From NCBI GenBank assembly GCA_017506865.1, contig JAFCMP010000187.1, forward strand, positions 33,673-97,672: a stretch of 64,000 nt of DNA. Direction: 5' to 3'. Shown here one piece after another: positions 40,566 through 52,049 of this stretch; positions within the stretch are counted from its first letter, which is position 1, and every line of letters starts with the position of its first letter. Source of the stretch: Tribonema minus. Its lineage: Eukaryota > Sar > Xanthophyceae > Tribonematales > Tribonemataceae. The notes beneath the pieces were generated by a model. That model searched no databases. It was not told where the DNA came from and saw only the letters and a list, made by a program, of their open reading frames with translations. A program made the translations under genes and the position numbers.

Positions 40566-43500
40566 AACTTCAGCTGCAGCAGCGGCTGCCGCGGCGGGCA
40601 CAGATCCGGCGCAGACCGAGGCAGTGCAGGCGCCCGCTAAGCCTGCAACGGCTGCCATTTATCCGCGCTGCCCTTTACATGACACTGGCTGCCTCTTTCG
40701 GGTGCCAGTGCCCAAACCGCGCCTCCGCAGGAACGGGGAGGCGCACACGCTCACCGCGCAGACATCAGCGTCGCCGGCGCTGGCGCGCCGCATCGCCACG
40801 GCGCTGGCGGATCACCAGCGCCGCGAGCATCCGGATATGCCTGCCGATTTCCTCACGCGTATGCAGGTGATTGACGCCGAGTGTCTGACCCTCCATCGCG
40901 CTGGCGAGGGCACCTACCGCGCCGTGGAACCTGAGCTGGTACTCTGCGCATGCGTCTCGTGCGGCGAGCCCGGGTGCGTGCTCACGAAGTTGCACCTGCG
41001 CAAGCACCTCGACAAATCCCGGCCCGCGAGCACAACGCAGCGGCCGCGCTTGCCTCGCGGCGTCGCGCCTCTGCCCCCCATTCTCCCCCTCCCTACAGCC
41101 AGTTGCGGCACGCGCGGCCCCGGCGCCCGCGCAGCTGCCGCGGTGGCTGCTGCAGGGCCAACGTGGCGCAGCGCGCTTCCGCTCTGGACGCTCGCGCCGC
41201 TCTCGCCCGCGCGCGCAGCGCTGGACGAACTCTCCTTTGACTACGTACTGCAGCAGCAACTGGTGGTTGGCCGCCGCATTCGCCTGGAGCACCGCTCGGA
41301 CTTCACGGTCGCTTTGACGGCCACGCTGGCGGGCCTCCGGGAGGCGCAAACGGCGGTAGCGCAGGCGCACGGTGCCGAGGCAGCGGCGCAGGCGTCCGCT
41401 ACAGCGGGTGCATGGTGCAAGCTGCTGCATCTGCTGCCGTGCCTGCTGCTAGTGCCCGACGGCTCCTTGCCGCGGGCGCACCGTTTCACGGCCTTCGCGG
41501 CAGGCGAGCTGGAGCTACTCACGCTGGCCTTCTGCCGCCGTGGCGCCGCCCGTGCGTGCGCGCGTCGCGCTAGGTCCATGACGGAGGCGGCGGCGGCAGT
41601 CCGCGAGCGCGCGGCGGCGACGGCGCGGCAGCCGGGCGGCGTCAGGCGCGCCGCGCGGCTGCTGGCGGAGGGTGCTGACGCATCTGCCCCCCGCGACTCC
41701 GCTACCTTGCATAAACTGCAGGCTAAACACCCAGCTGGCGATGCGTGTGCGAAGCTGGATGCCGCGGCATCGCGGGTGCGCAGCTCAGTGGCGGCGGCGG
41801 CGCTGGCGGCGCCGGCACCACTCAACTGCGCTTCGTTCACAGCGGACGGGCTACGTGAGGCCATCCTCGCCGCCAACCCTGGCTCGGCCGCCGGTCCCTC
41901 TGGGCTGCGCAACTCCCACCTCCAGCAGTGCGTCCGGCACACGGCGCACACGTCGGGGCGCATGGTTGACTGGCTCCTTGAGCTACTGGCGTGGCTGGGT
42001 ACCACGGCGTACTCCACCCCCGCCACGCTGCCCGCCCCCTTTTGGCGCCTCCATGCAGCCGCGCGCCTCAGCGCTGTGGGCGAGAAGGCGCGCCCCATCG
42101 CGTGCGGCGACACCATCCGCCGCCTGTTCGCCCGCACCTTCTGCACGGACACCCGAGACCGTGTCTCCGCGCTGCTAGAACCCATTGGCCAGTTTGGGGT
42201 CGGCGCGCGGGGGGGCGCGGAGAGGGTGGCGCTCATGGCGCAGCTCACGCATGAGTGCGGCGGCGTGCTCCTTGCCATTGACGGCAGTAATGCCTTCAAC
42301 GCACTGTCGCGCTCGGCAGTCCTCACTGCGGTGGCCGAGCATCTGCCTGGCCTGTACGGCTACGTCGAGCACATCTACGGCCCCGGGCGGGCCCCTTGGC
42401 TACAATTTGGCCTAGATGGGCACGCCGACGCCGCCGTCATCCTCTCCCAACAGGGCGTGCAGCAGGGCGACCCATTGGGGCCGCTGCTGTTCGCGCTGGC
42501 ACTGCGCGGCACCATGGTGGCTGCCCGCGCCAAGTTCCCGCAGCTGGCGCTTCCGGGCTACCTCGATGACCTCACCATCATGACGCCCAGCTGTGACGCG
42601 CCAGTGCTCGGCCACGTTGGCCGCGCTTTCTGCTTTATACAACAGGCGCTGAGCGAGCTGAACATTCAGGTCAACGTCACGAAATGCGCAGCGCTGGTGC
42701 CGGCCTCAGGCGGCGCTCGCGCGCGCGCCGCCGCCGTCCTCGCCGCCGCCGATGTCCCCGTACCAGTATGTGACGACGGCGTCACGCTGATGGGGGTGCC
42801 GGTGGGCACCGAGGACTTCGTGCGCACACACGTAGCGGCGACCCTTCGAGCCCCCGGCACCGACCGCCTGGTGGCGGAGCTGGTGCAGATGGAGGATGTG
42901 CAGGCTGCCTTCTCGATTCTGCGTCTTGCTGTCCCCGCCCGCGCAGGGCATGTCGCGCGCAACACGGCGCCATCCCTCACGCACGAGGAGCTACGGCGCT
43001 TCGACGCCATCACGCTGGCGGCCGTGGCTGCGCTGGCGCAGGAGCCATCGGCGGGCCTTACGCCGCCGGCCCACGAGGGCGCGCCGGCGGCTGGTGGCAA
43101 TTGCCGCAGCCCGCCGGCGGTTGCGGCGGCGGCGGCACCGCCCTCTCTGTGGGCGGCGGCAGTGGCATGGGTACGCGGCGCCGACTGGGGTGGCGAGGCC
43201 CCGGTGACGCTACTAGCACATCAGCAGGTACGCGTGCATCTGCGGCTGGGGAGCGGCGGCTTTGGCGTGCTGGGCGCGGCGCCGCGTGCATGTGCCGCAT
43301 TTGCTGCGCGTACCCTCGAGTGCATGGGACCGGCACTGGCGGCGTTTCCAGTGGCGGCACGCAGCCGCGTCCTAGAGCACGCCCGCTACGGCTTCACCTT
43401 CACTCAGATAGCTACCTGCCTGCAGCAGCTGCGCAGCGGCAGCGATGATGCCGCAGCGGCCCTCGCACTGCTCCTGCCCTCGGTCTGGTACCAGGACTGG

Positions 43501-44757
43501 CGCCAGGACGACGGCGCGTGGCGGGCACTGCGCGATCTGCTGCAACGGGCAGGCGGAGCTGCGGGGCTGGGCATGCGGACTCGCGCCGGCGCGCGCCGCG
43601 CTGCGCCAGCGGCGGCGCGCGAGCCAGGCTCCGCCCAGGCCCCGCCGGCCGCCGTGCTGCCGCGGCGTCAAGCCGCGCTATCACGGGTGCTAGACGCATC
43701 GCTCGCCGCCACGCAGCTGCGCCGGCTTGAAGCAGCAAATGCGTTGGAAGCAGTCGCGGCGTGGCGCAGCGGTGCCTCTAAGGGGGCCATGGGTTTCTTG
43801 GCACAACTGCCGAGCACTGACCCAGCGGAGACCATGTCGCCGCCGGAATTCCGCGAGACGCTGCGGCGCCACCTGGGCGTGGAGCGCCCCGCCTCCGCTG
43901 CGGCGCGGTGCCCCAAGTGTCATAAAACAGTGGAGTCAGGTGCCCACCTGCGCCGCTGCACACAAGGGCTCAACGTCACGCGACACAACTTGCTCGCAGA
44001 CGCGCTTTTTCAGCTGCTCAAGCAGGTGGACCACCTCCGCGGTCTCGACCGGGACACCCTTGCCCCCTTCCGCCGCTACGCGGCGCGCCACGGGTTCAAC
44101 AAGTTCATGGACATCGTCTTCGGCAGCAACCAGATCTGCCTTCCAGTCCCTAAAGTGCAGCCGAGCGCTGACGCGGTAGCGGCAGGCCGGTGCACTAAAC
44201 TGCGCGGCGGCTTTGAAGTAGCTTGTTGCATAGACGTCACCATACGTGACAGCTCATGTCCCTCCCGCCTCCGTCAGGCTCAGGGGGGCGCGCGCGATGT
44301 GCAGCGCGTGCTTGAATCGGCTTCGCAGGAAAAGATAGGCTTCGCAGGAAAAGATAGACACATACGTAGTCTCAGGGGCCCTGGGCCCCACTACACACAC
44401 CCTATTTTCCGAAGCCTTTGACCACTTCGGCGCTATGTCATGCGACACACAAGCGCTGCTACACGCACTCGCCGAGCAGAGCTCGCAGGGCAGCTACAAT
44501 CTCGCGCAGCGCGTTGCCTTCTGGCGCCGCCGCACCTCCCTCGCGCTACAGCGCGCGCTCACACGTGTCGTGATCGACAACTGGAACGCAGTCATTGCCC
44601 CTGATGGCGACGTCAGTGCTTACCGCCGCATCGCACTGTTGCAAGTGCCGCGGCCCTCGCCGGCCAGCGCCGAACCGCCGGCCCCTCCGTAGATTTAGTT
44701 ATTGCCCGATTATCGTGTGCTCAACCCATGCGGTCCAGGACATAATATACAACCTTC
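40566..44757 (+). mobile_element. LINE-B copy 2, nearly full-length RLE-type retrotransposon
   Basis: A GC-rich non-LTR element of about 4.2 kb with a single long frame and a short 3' end shared with copy 1 (gtgtgctcaacccatgcggtcc...ttcag), and no poly(A). The 5' end is uncertain: the frame opens after a TGA near 40565 and has no ATG before the first zinc finger. R2-type elements also lack a standard start codon, so non-AUG initiation or a processed 5' end is possible. Confidence 0.85.
40624..44692 (+). pseudogene. LINE-B polyprotein (zinc fingers, RT, RLE), C-terminus frameshifted
   Basis: One frame runs 40624-44421 (about 1265 codons from a GTG; the true start is unknown). Order: CPLHDTGC...DHQRREH (16-68) and CACVSCGEPGC...HLRKH (108-129) Cys/His fingers; Ala/Arg-rich linker; RT with ARPIACGDTIRRLFAR (490), LLAIDGSNAFNAL (549, motif A), VQQGDPLGPLLFA (613) and YLDD (646); thumb; CPKCHKTVESGAHLRRC (1097); NKFMDIVFGSNQ (1159) and FEVACCIDVTIRDSS (1197), the endonuclease core. 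A 19 bp direct duplication (44320-44338/44339-44357) shifts the frame. The normal end (CDTQALLHALAEQS...VVIDNWNAV) continues in another frame, 44435-44692, ending at TAG. Catalytic motifs lie before the break, but about 100 C-terminal residues are replaced by about 24 foreign ones. Confidence 0.85.
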
Positions 44758-45107
44758 AGCTCAAGTTCAAAGTGACTTTGCAAGAAGGTTTTTGCGCTGC
44801 GCGCCTTACGCACCTTACTCACGTGCAAGGCAGGATGATCGGTCTCGAACCACGGTTTATCAATTGTCGTACGCACAAATTTGCAGTCGACCTCATCTGG
44901 ATGGTCCAAGAAAATAAGAGTGCTGAGCGTTGCCGCGCCGTTGGTTCTTAGTTCCTCCCATCTCACACGGTGGCGCGCTGGAAGGGGCAGCAGCAAAGCC
45001 AGGCTATGTGTGATGGCAGCCCATTGAATCGGCAGCAATAGCTCAAGACAGCATGGCTCCTGCTGGCTTGTGCCGGCTGTGCTGAGCACAGGCTCTGCAC
45101 TGACCAT
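44721..45107 (-). CDS. Unrecognised ORF, probable exon
   Basis: A minus-strand frame of 128 codons whose central part is clearly protein-like: VRWEELRTNGAATLSTLIF, LDHPDEVDCKFVRTTIDKPW, FETDHPALH. A GTGAGT donor-like site follows the last piece (about 44843), so the exon probably ends there and the remaining frame is intron. The 5' limit is unclear. LINE-B's 3' end abuts or overlaps its downstream side, so the retrotransposon may have inserted into an intron of this gene. No domain is recognised. Confidence 0.35.
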   Translation of the reverse strand: MVSAEPVLSTAGTSQQEPCCLELLLPIQWAAITHSLALLLPLPARHRVRWEELRTNGAATLSTLIFLDHPDEVDCKFVRTTIDKPWFETDHPALHVSKVRKARSAKTFLQSHFELELKVVYYVLDRMG

Positions 45108-46470
45108 GCATGAATGAAGCGGATACGAGGCTCTTCCGCCTGCAAAGCGAGGACAGGCGCAATGACGGCGAAGGCATCTTTTCTTCTCGTAATAATCATC
45201 GGCGGGCTGCCACTGGCAGGTGAGCTAGCCTGTCTGTGCGGCTAACCATCAAATATTTGCAACCTCAATCCAATGTTGCCGTTCAAGCTCCGGTATGGTG
45301 CTAGACAGCAGCTGCGTCAGGCTCTCTCTTTCTCGCTGAGGTGCTTTTATCAATGCATAGAGTTTGTTGCCTCGTGCTGGGCGTGTCCTAGTAGCGGCTA
45401 AGCGTGGCAGGACCATCTGCTGCTGCATCGCTGCAGTGCGCGTTGATCATGGTTTACTACTAATGTGGATTCTGGAGGCCAATGGTATCATTTTAATCAC
45501 TGAAGGGTGATGATACGCAATTTATGATGCCCGCTGACACACTAACCAAGAAGCTGACAACAGTTCGATAGAGCAATTTTCATTACACGAGATGCTACTC
45601 CGCTTTGCACTAGTGTGATCACCTGCTAAGGGCAACTGCCTCCCGGAAGGCTAGTTTACGGATGCATGAAATGTTTATGTCTTAAACTTGTGGACTTGTA
45701 TTTATACTGCCTCAAGACTGTTCGTCTGCTGCGCAGAATGGAGCGCACAGTACTAGCATCCAAGTCACAAAAAGGGCTGAGACAAGCCCGTGTTTGCACT
45801 CTCAGACTATTCGCATGTCACACTTGCAGTGCAAGCGCACCTTTGGACCTTTCGACCTGTCAGCTTACACTACGATATTTACCACCTGTATGCTTGCGCT
45901 GTTGTTTACTGTCGCAGTGCCAAAGAGAGAGGAGCGTAGGACTGCAGCGCAGCACGCAAGTCTTGAAGCAGCAGAGTGAGGCGACAACGCATTAACATGC
46001 GCCTTAAGCACGGTGCGTTGCTACAGTTTGTATCGGCACTTGTGGCAAATGCTGCTGCTCTCATTGCTAAATTACGCCGGCCGGATTAGAACTTGACATG
46101 TGCACCGCGCCTCATGTACATGCTCGCATGACGCCAGCGTGCCTCTGGCATCCTCACGTCGTGCTCCTCTACGACGCAGCGTCGCGCATGTTTGCGGCGC
46201 ATAATTGAAGCTCATGTTGAAGCGCAGCAGTCACAGAGCAGTGCTTCGTGTTCCCTGCATTGGTTGTGCATGCTGTGAATCGGCGTAGACCTCATGAGCT
46301 GCACTTTCGTTTTTGCATCAATGCAGGCGTGCGTCGGGCAGCTTCCTCATCGGCACCACCAGTGTAGTGCTAGGATTGAGAGCATGCCGTCGGCCGCACT
46401 TGATGCGCTGACAACGACCATGTTGTGGGCGCGATGGCGGGTGCTTTGAGCGCTGACGGCAGCGCTCAGG
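45108..46470. other. Intergenic, nothing firmly supported
   Basis: Frames at 45666-45995 and 45794-45979 overlap without domain or splice evidence. The interval is less GC-rich than both flanks. Confidence 0.5.
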
Positions 46471-49205
46471 ATGGCGCTGCGTGGCGGCGGCAGTGGCGGC
46501 AGCGGCGGCGGCGGCAGCAGCAGCAGCGGCGGCGGGCCAGACATTGTGACGCTCTTTCCGCAGTCGCTCACGCTCGGCGAGATCATGGGCGAGCGCGACG
46601 CCGCGACGGGCGATTGGCGTGAGGGCGTGCTGCCGGCACTGCTGCCGCGCGCGGGCGCGGGGGCGCATGACTCAGGTGCCGTTTCCAGTTGCAGGTACAA
46701 TTTTCAGTTGCAGGTGCAGATTTCAGTTGCAGTCGGTTGTGAGGGGGGGGAGGGGCTTCGGCGCCGTTTTACTGGCTTAGGAATGTTGGGGGGGGGGGGG
46801 GGGGAGCTGCTTGTGCTTCATGAGCTACCAGCCCTTGGTGAGATGAGCATAAAAGATGGAATGCGTCATTGTGTGTCGTAGACACCAAAAGAATTGTCAC
46901 AAGCAGGGCTGGAACCGGTGCACGTCTGACCGTGAGGGACAGCATTCGAATGTTCAAGTTGAACTCAGCATGCGCGGAAGGCTTATTGACATGCTTCAAA
47001 GTTGGGAAACGAGGGTCACAGTAGGAAACATATGCCTCTCTGGCATACATGCAGAACCTCAGGCTTACATCTTCGCCTGCCCTCTCAAGCTGCCCGCACG
47101 ATGATCTTGCTGTTGCATGTCACAAGGAGGGGCAAGGGTTCGAGTCAAGTACATGGGCAATGGGGTACACCGCATCTCCCACTCCAACTCCGCCTCTTTC
47201 TCCGCGCTTGCCCCCCCCGCCCCGCTGCTGCCGCCGCCCCCGCAGCGCCGCCCCCGGAGCGCGATACACATGGCTGGTCATCAACACCGACATGTCCTAC
47301 GGCCCGTGCCTGCTGCTGCCGGCGCTGGACGCCGCCGCCGCGCGCCGCAAGCTGCCGCTGGGCAGCCTCGAGCGGCTGCGCCTGCCGGCGGCGCTGCGCG
47401 TCGTGTTTGAGGCGGGGGACATCGGGGACGCGTCGCCGGCGTTCGTGAGCCGCTGCGCACTCGTGCGCATGCCGCAGGATCAGGTACGCGGCGCGCGGCG
47501 AGAAAGCTCTTGGGAGCATTGTGTAGGTACCTGTCTTCACACTGCATTGCTGGCGTTTGTGAGCGGCTGAGCGGCTGCACCTTTGCGCGCATCAAACAGG
47601 ATCAGGTATGCGTTAGGAGGGCGAAGGGGGCGTGCGTGTGCACGGAGTATGTAGGTACGTTTTGGCAGCTGCAGCGCCTGCGATGTTGAGCTGCTGCGCC
47701 ATGGTGCGGCGCGCAGCAGGGGGAGTGGTTGCAGCGGGCCCGCGATGCTGCCGGCGTGTGCGGGAGCTGCGCGTCGGAGCCGTGTGCGCTGACACAGGCG
47801 CGTTGACGGTGCTGTGCGCCGCCAATGCAGGGATTAGGCGCAAACATCCCTTTCGGCGGTAGGAATAGATTGCGAGAATGCGTTTTGAGCTCATCGTGGC
47901 CTGACGGCATGAGTTGCTTGATGAAAACTTCAACCCTAATAGTACAACCCAACCCTGGTTGGCGCATTGCAGCAGCAACAACAGCCTTGGCACACCACCT
48001 CGGCTGGCAGCCCCCGCTCGCACCAGATAAACTCACTCCTCCGCCATCGCGTTCAATTTGCTTTCATGTCGCATGCGGCATCACCTGTTCCCCCCCCCCC
48101 CCCCTTCTGATCCTCCCCTCTCCCCCCTGCCGTCCAGGTCACCCCCGCAGCGCTCGTGCGCACGTGGTCCGCGACGGCGTTCCTGTCGCTGCTGCTGCCC
48201 TCCGTCGCATGGGAGCTGACGGAGCTCTTGGAGCACCACCTCGACGCCGGCATCGCGCACGTGCGTGAGCGCTGCTGCAGCAGCGCCGCCGCCGCCACCG
48301 CCCACCGGCGACGCCTCTCCCGCGCACCATCCTGGCGCTGCTGGGCGCGGTGCTGCGCGCGGCGGCGGCACCGTGCAGTGCCGCCGCCGCGGCGGCCACC
48401 GCCGCCGCCCCCGCCCTGCTGCCGCCGCCGCCGCCGCCGCGCGCGCCAAAACCCAGCGCGCGCACGCGGCTCGCCTTCACGTGGTGCTACGCGTGGGGCC
48501 TTGGCGGCGGGCTGCGCGAGGCGGCGCAGCGTCGCCGTTCCTGCGTGACCTCTTCGGCTGCGCGCTCGACGCGGCGGGCGGCGGCGAGTTCACGCCGTGG
48601 GGCGCTGTCGCGGGCGCGGGCGCGGCGCGGCCGCTGCTCCCGCTCGGCGGCGGCGGCGCGGTGTACGGCGGCGCCGCGCTGTTCGTGCTGACGGTCGAGT
48701 CAATGCGCAAGGCGCACATGATGCGACTGCTGGCGCGCGGCGGCGGCGACGGCGACGGCGGGCGCGCGCTGCTGCTCGCGGGGGAGGCCGCGTGCGGCAA
48801 GGCTCCATCGCCATGTAAGTCGCGCGTCATGAGCGCGCGGGCGCACTCGGCCCGAGCCCTCGCATGCCGACTAGCGCATGCTGAGCGGTGCTGCACGATC
48901 CTGGCCATCATGCTGTTCCTCAACACAGTCCTAATACCCCCCCCCCCCGTGCCGCTCCGCTGCGCCAGGAGCGCGCTGATGGGCGCCGCGGAGCAGGGCT
49001 GGGCGACGCCGTGCCTGCAGTGCTCGGCGCGGCGCAGGGGCGGCGCGCGCTCGACTTCGTCGACAACGTTGCTCTGCCGCGCGTCGGTGTCGGCGGCGGC
49101 GGTGACAGGGCGGATGCTGCGGCGGCGGCGGTGGCGGCGTCTGCGCCGCGCGATGAAGGGCGCGCTGGAGGAGTATGGGCGCGCCCGCCATTCGTTTATT
49201 CCAGG
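46471..49205 (+). pseudogene. Dynein heavy chain fragment (AAA2-AAA3), frame-broken
   Basis: Pieces align in order with the motor of dynein heavy chains. 46471-46675: VTLFPQSLTLGEIMGERD, ATGDWREGVL (family: NPKxxxxGELYG...TxEWxDG). About 47260-47483: YTWLVINTDMSYGP, VFEAGDIGDASPAFVSRCAL (family FExxDLxxASPATVSRCGM). 48138-48260: VTPAALVRTWSA. 48261-48814: LAFTWCYAWGLGGGLREAA, FLRDLFGCAL, then a Walker A-like LLLAGEAACGK. About 48968-49205: ALDFVDNVALPRVG (Walker B region, FIDDLNMP in relatives). Splices after 47483 and 48260 are in phase, but frame changes near 48535 and 48800 look like one-base losses. Gly- and Ala-rich insertions are long. No N-terminus, AAA1 or stalk is present. It is a pseudogene, a remnant or a region of assembly error; GC content is extreme. 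Confidence 0.65.
47430..47620 (+). repeat. Diverged duplicate of a dynein exon end
   Basis: gcgttcgtgagccgctgcgcac...caggatcaggtacgcg (47430-47490) is echoed by gcgtttgtgagcggctgagcgg...caggatcaggtatgcg (about 47551-47617), including the splice donor. This is a local tandem duplication of exon end plus intron start. Confidence 0.6.
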
Positions 49206-49380
49206 GTGAGATGTCAGTAGTACTTTGGAGGTCCGGCGCACTTAGTGCTGCTTGGGGTCGGGGACAGTTCCGCTCAGCAGCACGTAGGATCTTGTGCTTG
49301 TGTGGGGACTCAACTTGATCAGGGTAGTTGCCACTGGCATGTGCATTCGGTGACAATTAGAATCAGCGCAGGTCGATAGA

Positions 49381-49972
49381 CTATACTTTCAGTGACTTCC
49401 CGCGCTTTGCTCCCTTTTGCCACATCCATCTACAGTAGAGCTGGGTGCCACTGTGCGCGCTGCTAGTTGGCCAACTCCACTTGTCTCCGCAGCCGCTGTG
49501 GCAGTGTACGCCAGCACCACACAAGGACGGCAGAATGGCCGGAGGTTCGACAAGCAATGGCCAACAGTGCTTGGCACAAACAACACAGTCGTGTGACTTG
49601 GATATGGTCACGTAGTCAGCAGTGCAGTAGCTGCAGATGACATTGGGCCAACTCTGCACTGCTGCTGAGCGCTGCCATGGGTGCCGCTCTTTTAAATGAG
49701 CAGTGGCCGTAGCCCTTGAGCACTGTCACGGCAGAAGTGTCACTCACATCAATGCTAATAGCGGGCTTGCTACCTGGTGCTTTAAGGTTTGCATGGAGCA
49801 ACCATGCATCTTCCTGTGCTGAGCGCTTGCTGCTGCTGCGGCTGCCGCCACCGCTGCTGCTGTGCACTGCTGCGTCACAGGTGCACACCGCCCAGGCGAT
49901 ACTGGACGAGGAGCAGCTGAAGCACCCAGCAATTGTCAACACAGAAACCACTGCCGTCAATGGCGGCATCAA
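49381..49972 (-). CDS. Unrecognised minus-strand ORFs, Cys-rich
   Basis: Two overlapping frames. 49972-49616 has a protein-like middle (KRSAQEDAWLLHANLKAPG, KPAISIDVSDTSAVTVLKGY). 49659-49381 is Cys/His/Trp-rich (WPNVICSYCTADY, KSHDCVVCAKHCW, YCRWMWQKGAKRGK) and ends at a TAG. The frame changes between them without a clear intron, so a decayed gene is possible. The Cys pairs suggest metal binding, but no named finger fits. On the opposite strand 49862-50072 also reads plausibly (VHTAQAILDEEQLKHPAIV), so strand is not certain. Confidence 0.25.
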
Positions 49973-50422
49973 CGGCGGCGACGACGCTTGTCACAGCAGT
50001 CCGGCAACCCTGGTCACACACGCGGCATACCTGACGTCGTTGACACGAAGAAGCCCGCTATGCTGTCTGTAAGTGCTGAATGTTATGATTGTACTGAAAT
50101 TTGTATGTGCTTCAGGTTCGTATTGTGCTTCATGGGGCAGATCATGTAACGCGCATTGAGAAACAGGCGCCATCATATGTCACACACTTCAATTCCGCAG
50201 GCCATGTCCCTGGATTGTCATTACGTACAGAGACTTACATGCCAAGTAGTGCATGCATGCTCCGCAATTGTGTTTGATGTTGATGACAGCCATCCGCCGC
50301 CATCGCGCGGCGCGCGCGTGTGCAGCGTGTAGGTGCGCGTGACATGACTGCCTTAGTCCAACAAAGTAAGGTATTACGAATGCCATTGAGTTTACAACCA
50401 ACCGTCTTCTGCATCAGTGTTG

Positions 50423-50645
50423 GAGTTACTTAGTAGGTCATCGCGTATTCTCGAAGTTATAGCAGAAGTTGCAGTGATTGATAAATGTTTCTTAGCATAA
50501 TGGCAGTACTACGGATGATGTTGAACGTACAACTGCCTTTTGCAGTATTGTTGTAGAGTTACTTAGTCGGCCATTGCGTATTATCAAAGCTGTAGAAGAA
50601 GTTGTGGTGATTGCTAATGTTGCGCGGCATAATGGCAGCACTGTG
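50423..50645. repeat. ~133 bp imperfect tandem repeat, two units
   Basis: Units start at gagttacttagt (50423 and 50556), share gcgtatt and gaagttg..gtgattg, and end at cataatggcag (50497 and 50629). Confidence 0.7.
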
Positions 50646-51155
50646 TAGGGCGCAAGCAACGGCAACATATCAATAAGCCACTTTACCTCTGCAAAAAAGT
50701 GCTGTTCAGCGGCTGGTACGTCTCGCATAGGTAGAGGTGCGCCTGACATGGTCAGCCTGCTTGATTTGTGATGCCTCCCTCCACTCATGACACATGCAGC
50801 TTCTGAATGGCTCATGTACCATTGTCACCTAGAGCTCTACAATCATTTGATTCGTTCCATTGTCTTCAGCAAGTTGATGTGGGTGTTGGCCACTGGTGCC
50901 TGTCACGCAGTTCATCGCAATTTATAATCTGCGTTTCAAAGATGCATTGGCTACTTTGTATCTGACCTATGCAGATTGTACGACCACACAATGTTCGCAT
51001 AGCGTCTGACGCAGTGTCCGCCGCTGTTCTGCATCCTGCAGGAACTTTTTGCCAACTGTTTCAAAATATTCATTTCATACCGCATCATTCCTGGTGCTGC
51101 AATTGCAGGCGTGTCCAAGCACAGAGGCTGCTGTTCAACAATTAGGTGGCAGCTG

Positions 51156-51254
51156 GCGTCCTGGCGAAATGGAAGGAGCCAAGGCGAACTTCCAGAAGGC
51201 TTTTGCGTCCTGGCGAACTGGAAGGAGTCAAGGCGAAATTCCAGGGTGTAGTGG
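51156..51254. repeat. 49 bp tandem repeat, two units
   Basis: gcgtcctggcgaa begins each unit (51156, 51205), followed by tggaaggag and aaggcgaa..ttccag. Confidence 0.75.
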
Positions 51255-51610
51255 GGACACTTGGCGTGTGGAGGGCGCTGCGTCTCTATTGTGCTCAACC
51301 GGTACGTGCTAACCGGTATAGCTTTTCAGTCGGTTGTGCGGTATTGCATGTCGTAAAACTCAAGTGTGCAGCCGCCTTGTGGATATAGACACAGGTACTA
51401 CAGCTTCTCTAGACTCGAGCCGGACAAAACATTTTGACAATGATGTCACCTGCCAAGTAACAGGTATTCATGTAGCTTGTACATATTTTTGCATGCAAGC
51501 TGGACCAACGCTCATCAAAGAGGTGGAAATTTGAGCAAGTAACTTGTTTACAGCTGCCAGTTGACACAGGATATACAAAGTATTTCGTGGGACTTCGAGA
51601 CACACCATGT

Positions 51611-51791
51611 AGAGGACGTGGTTTGCTCCTCATCTAAAGTGGGTTTAGAGTGTGGTGATAGCGAATTGCATTCAGATTGTGATGATTTCATTGCTGTGCC
51701 TATTTGTAGAGGATTGCTCCTCATCTTCAAGTGGGTTTAGAGTGTAGTGATAGCGAATTGCATTCAGATTGTGATGATTTCATTGCTGTGC
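51611..51791. repeat. ~92 bp recent tandem duplication
   Basis: The core gcgaattgcattcagattgt plus following bases is identical at 51661 and 51753. The preceding tgctcctcatct and gtgggtttagagtgt also match, so the duplication is young. Confidence 0.85.
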
Positions 51792-52049
51792 CCGCGAGCA
51801 TCGCTCTGTGCCTTCATGCCCTGTGTGGTAAATGTTGCATCGTCAATAGCGGGTTGTATAGCTGCAGTAGTCCCATTGTCCTTGCAGTTCAATGTCATTC
51901 CTCCTGCACCTTCAAGAAGTTCACTGAACCAAGGAGTATGTAGGTGATGTACAGCTGTATACCATGATCAGGTCAGTATGTTTCTGTGTTGATTTTGTGC
52001 CACCATGAGTTGTGCTCTTTAGCGGCTGTGTGCTTCCCGCTTTTGCCCT

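Larger units (their letters stand above)
50073..52018. other. Non-coding stretch with local duplications
   Basis: No gene supported. Three separate tandem duplications are visible (50423-50645, 51156-51254, 51611-51791), each listed below. Confidence 0.55.

Noticed and set aside
48265..49209. 314-codon ORF as an intact novel protein
   Set aside because: It crosses splice-like sites and strings together shifted frames; dynein similarity shows the real frame changes within it.
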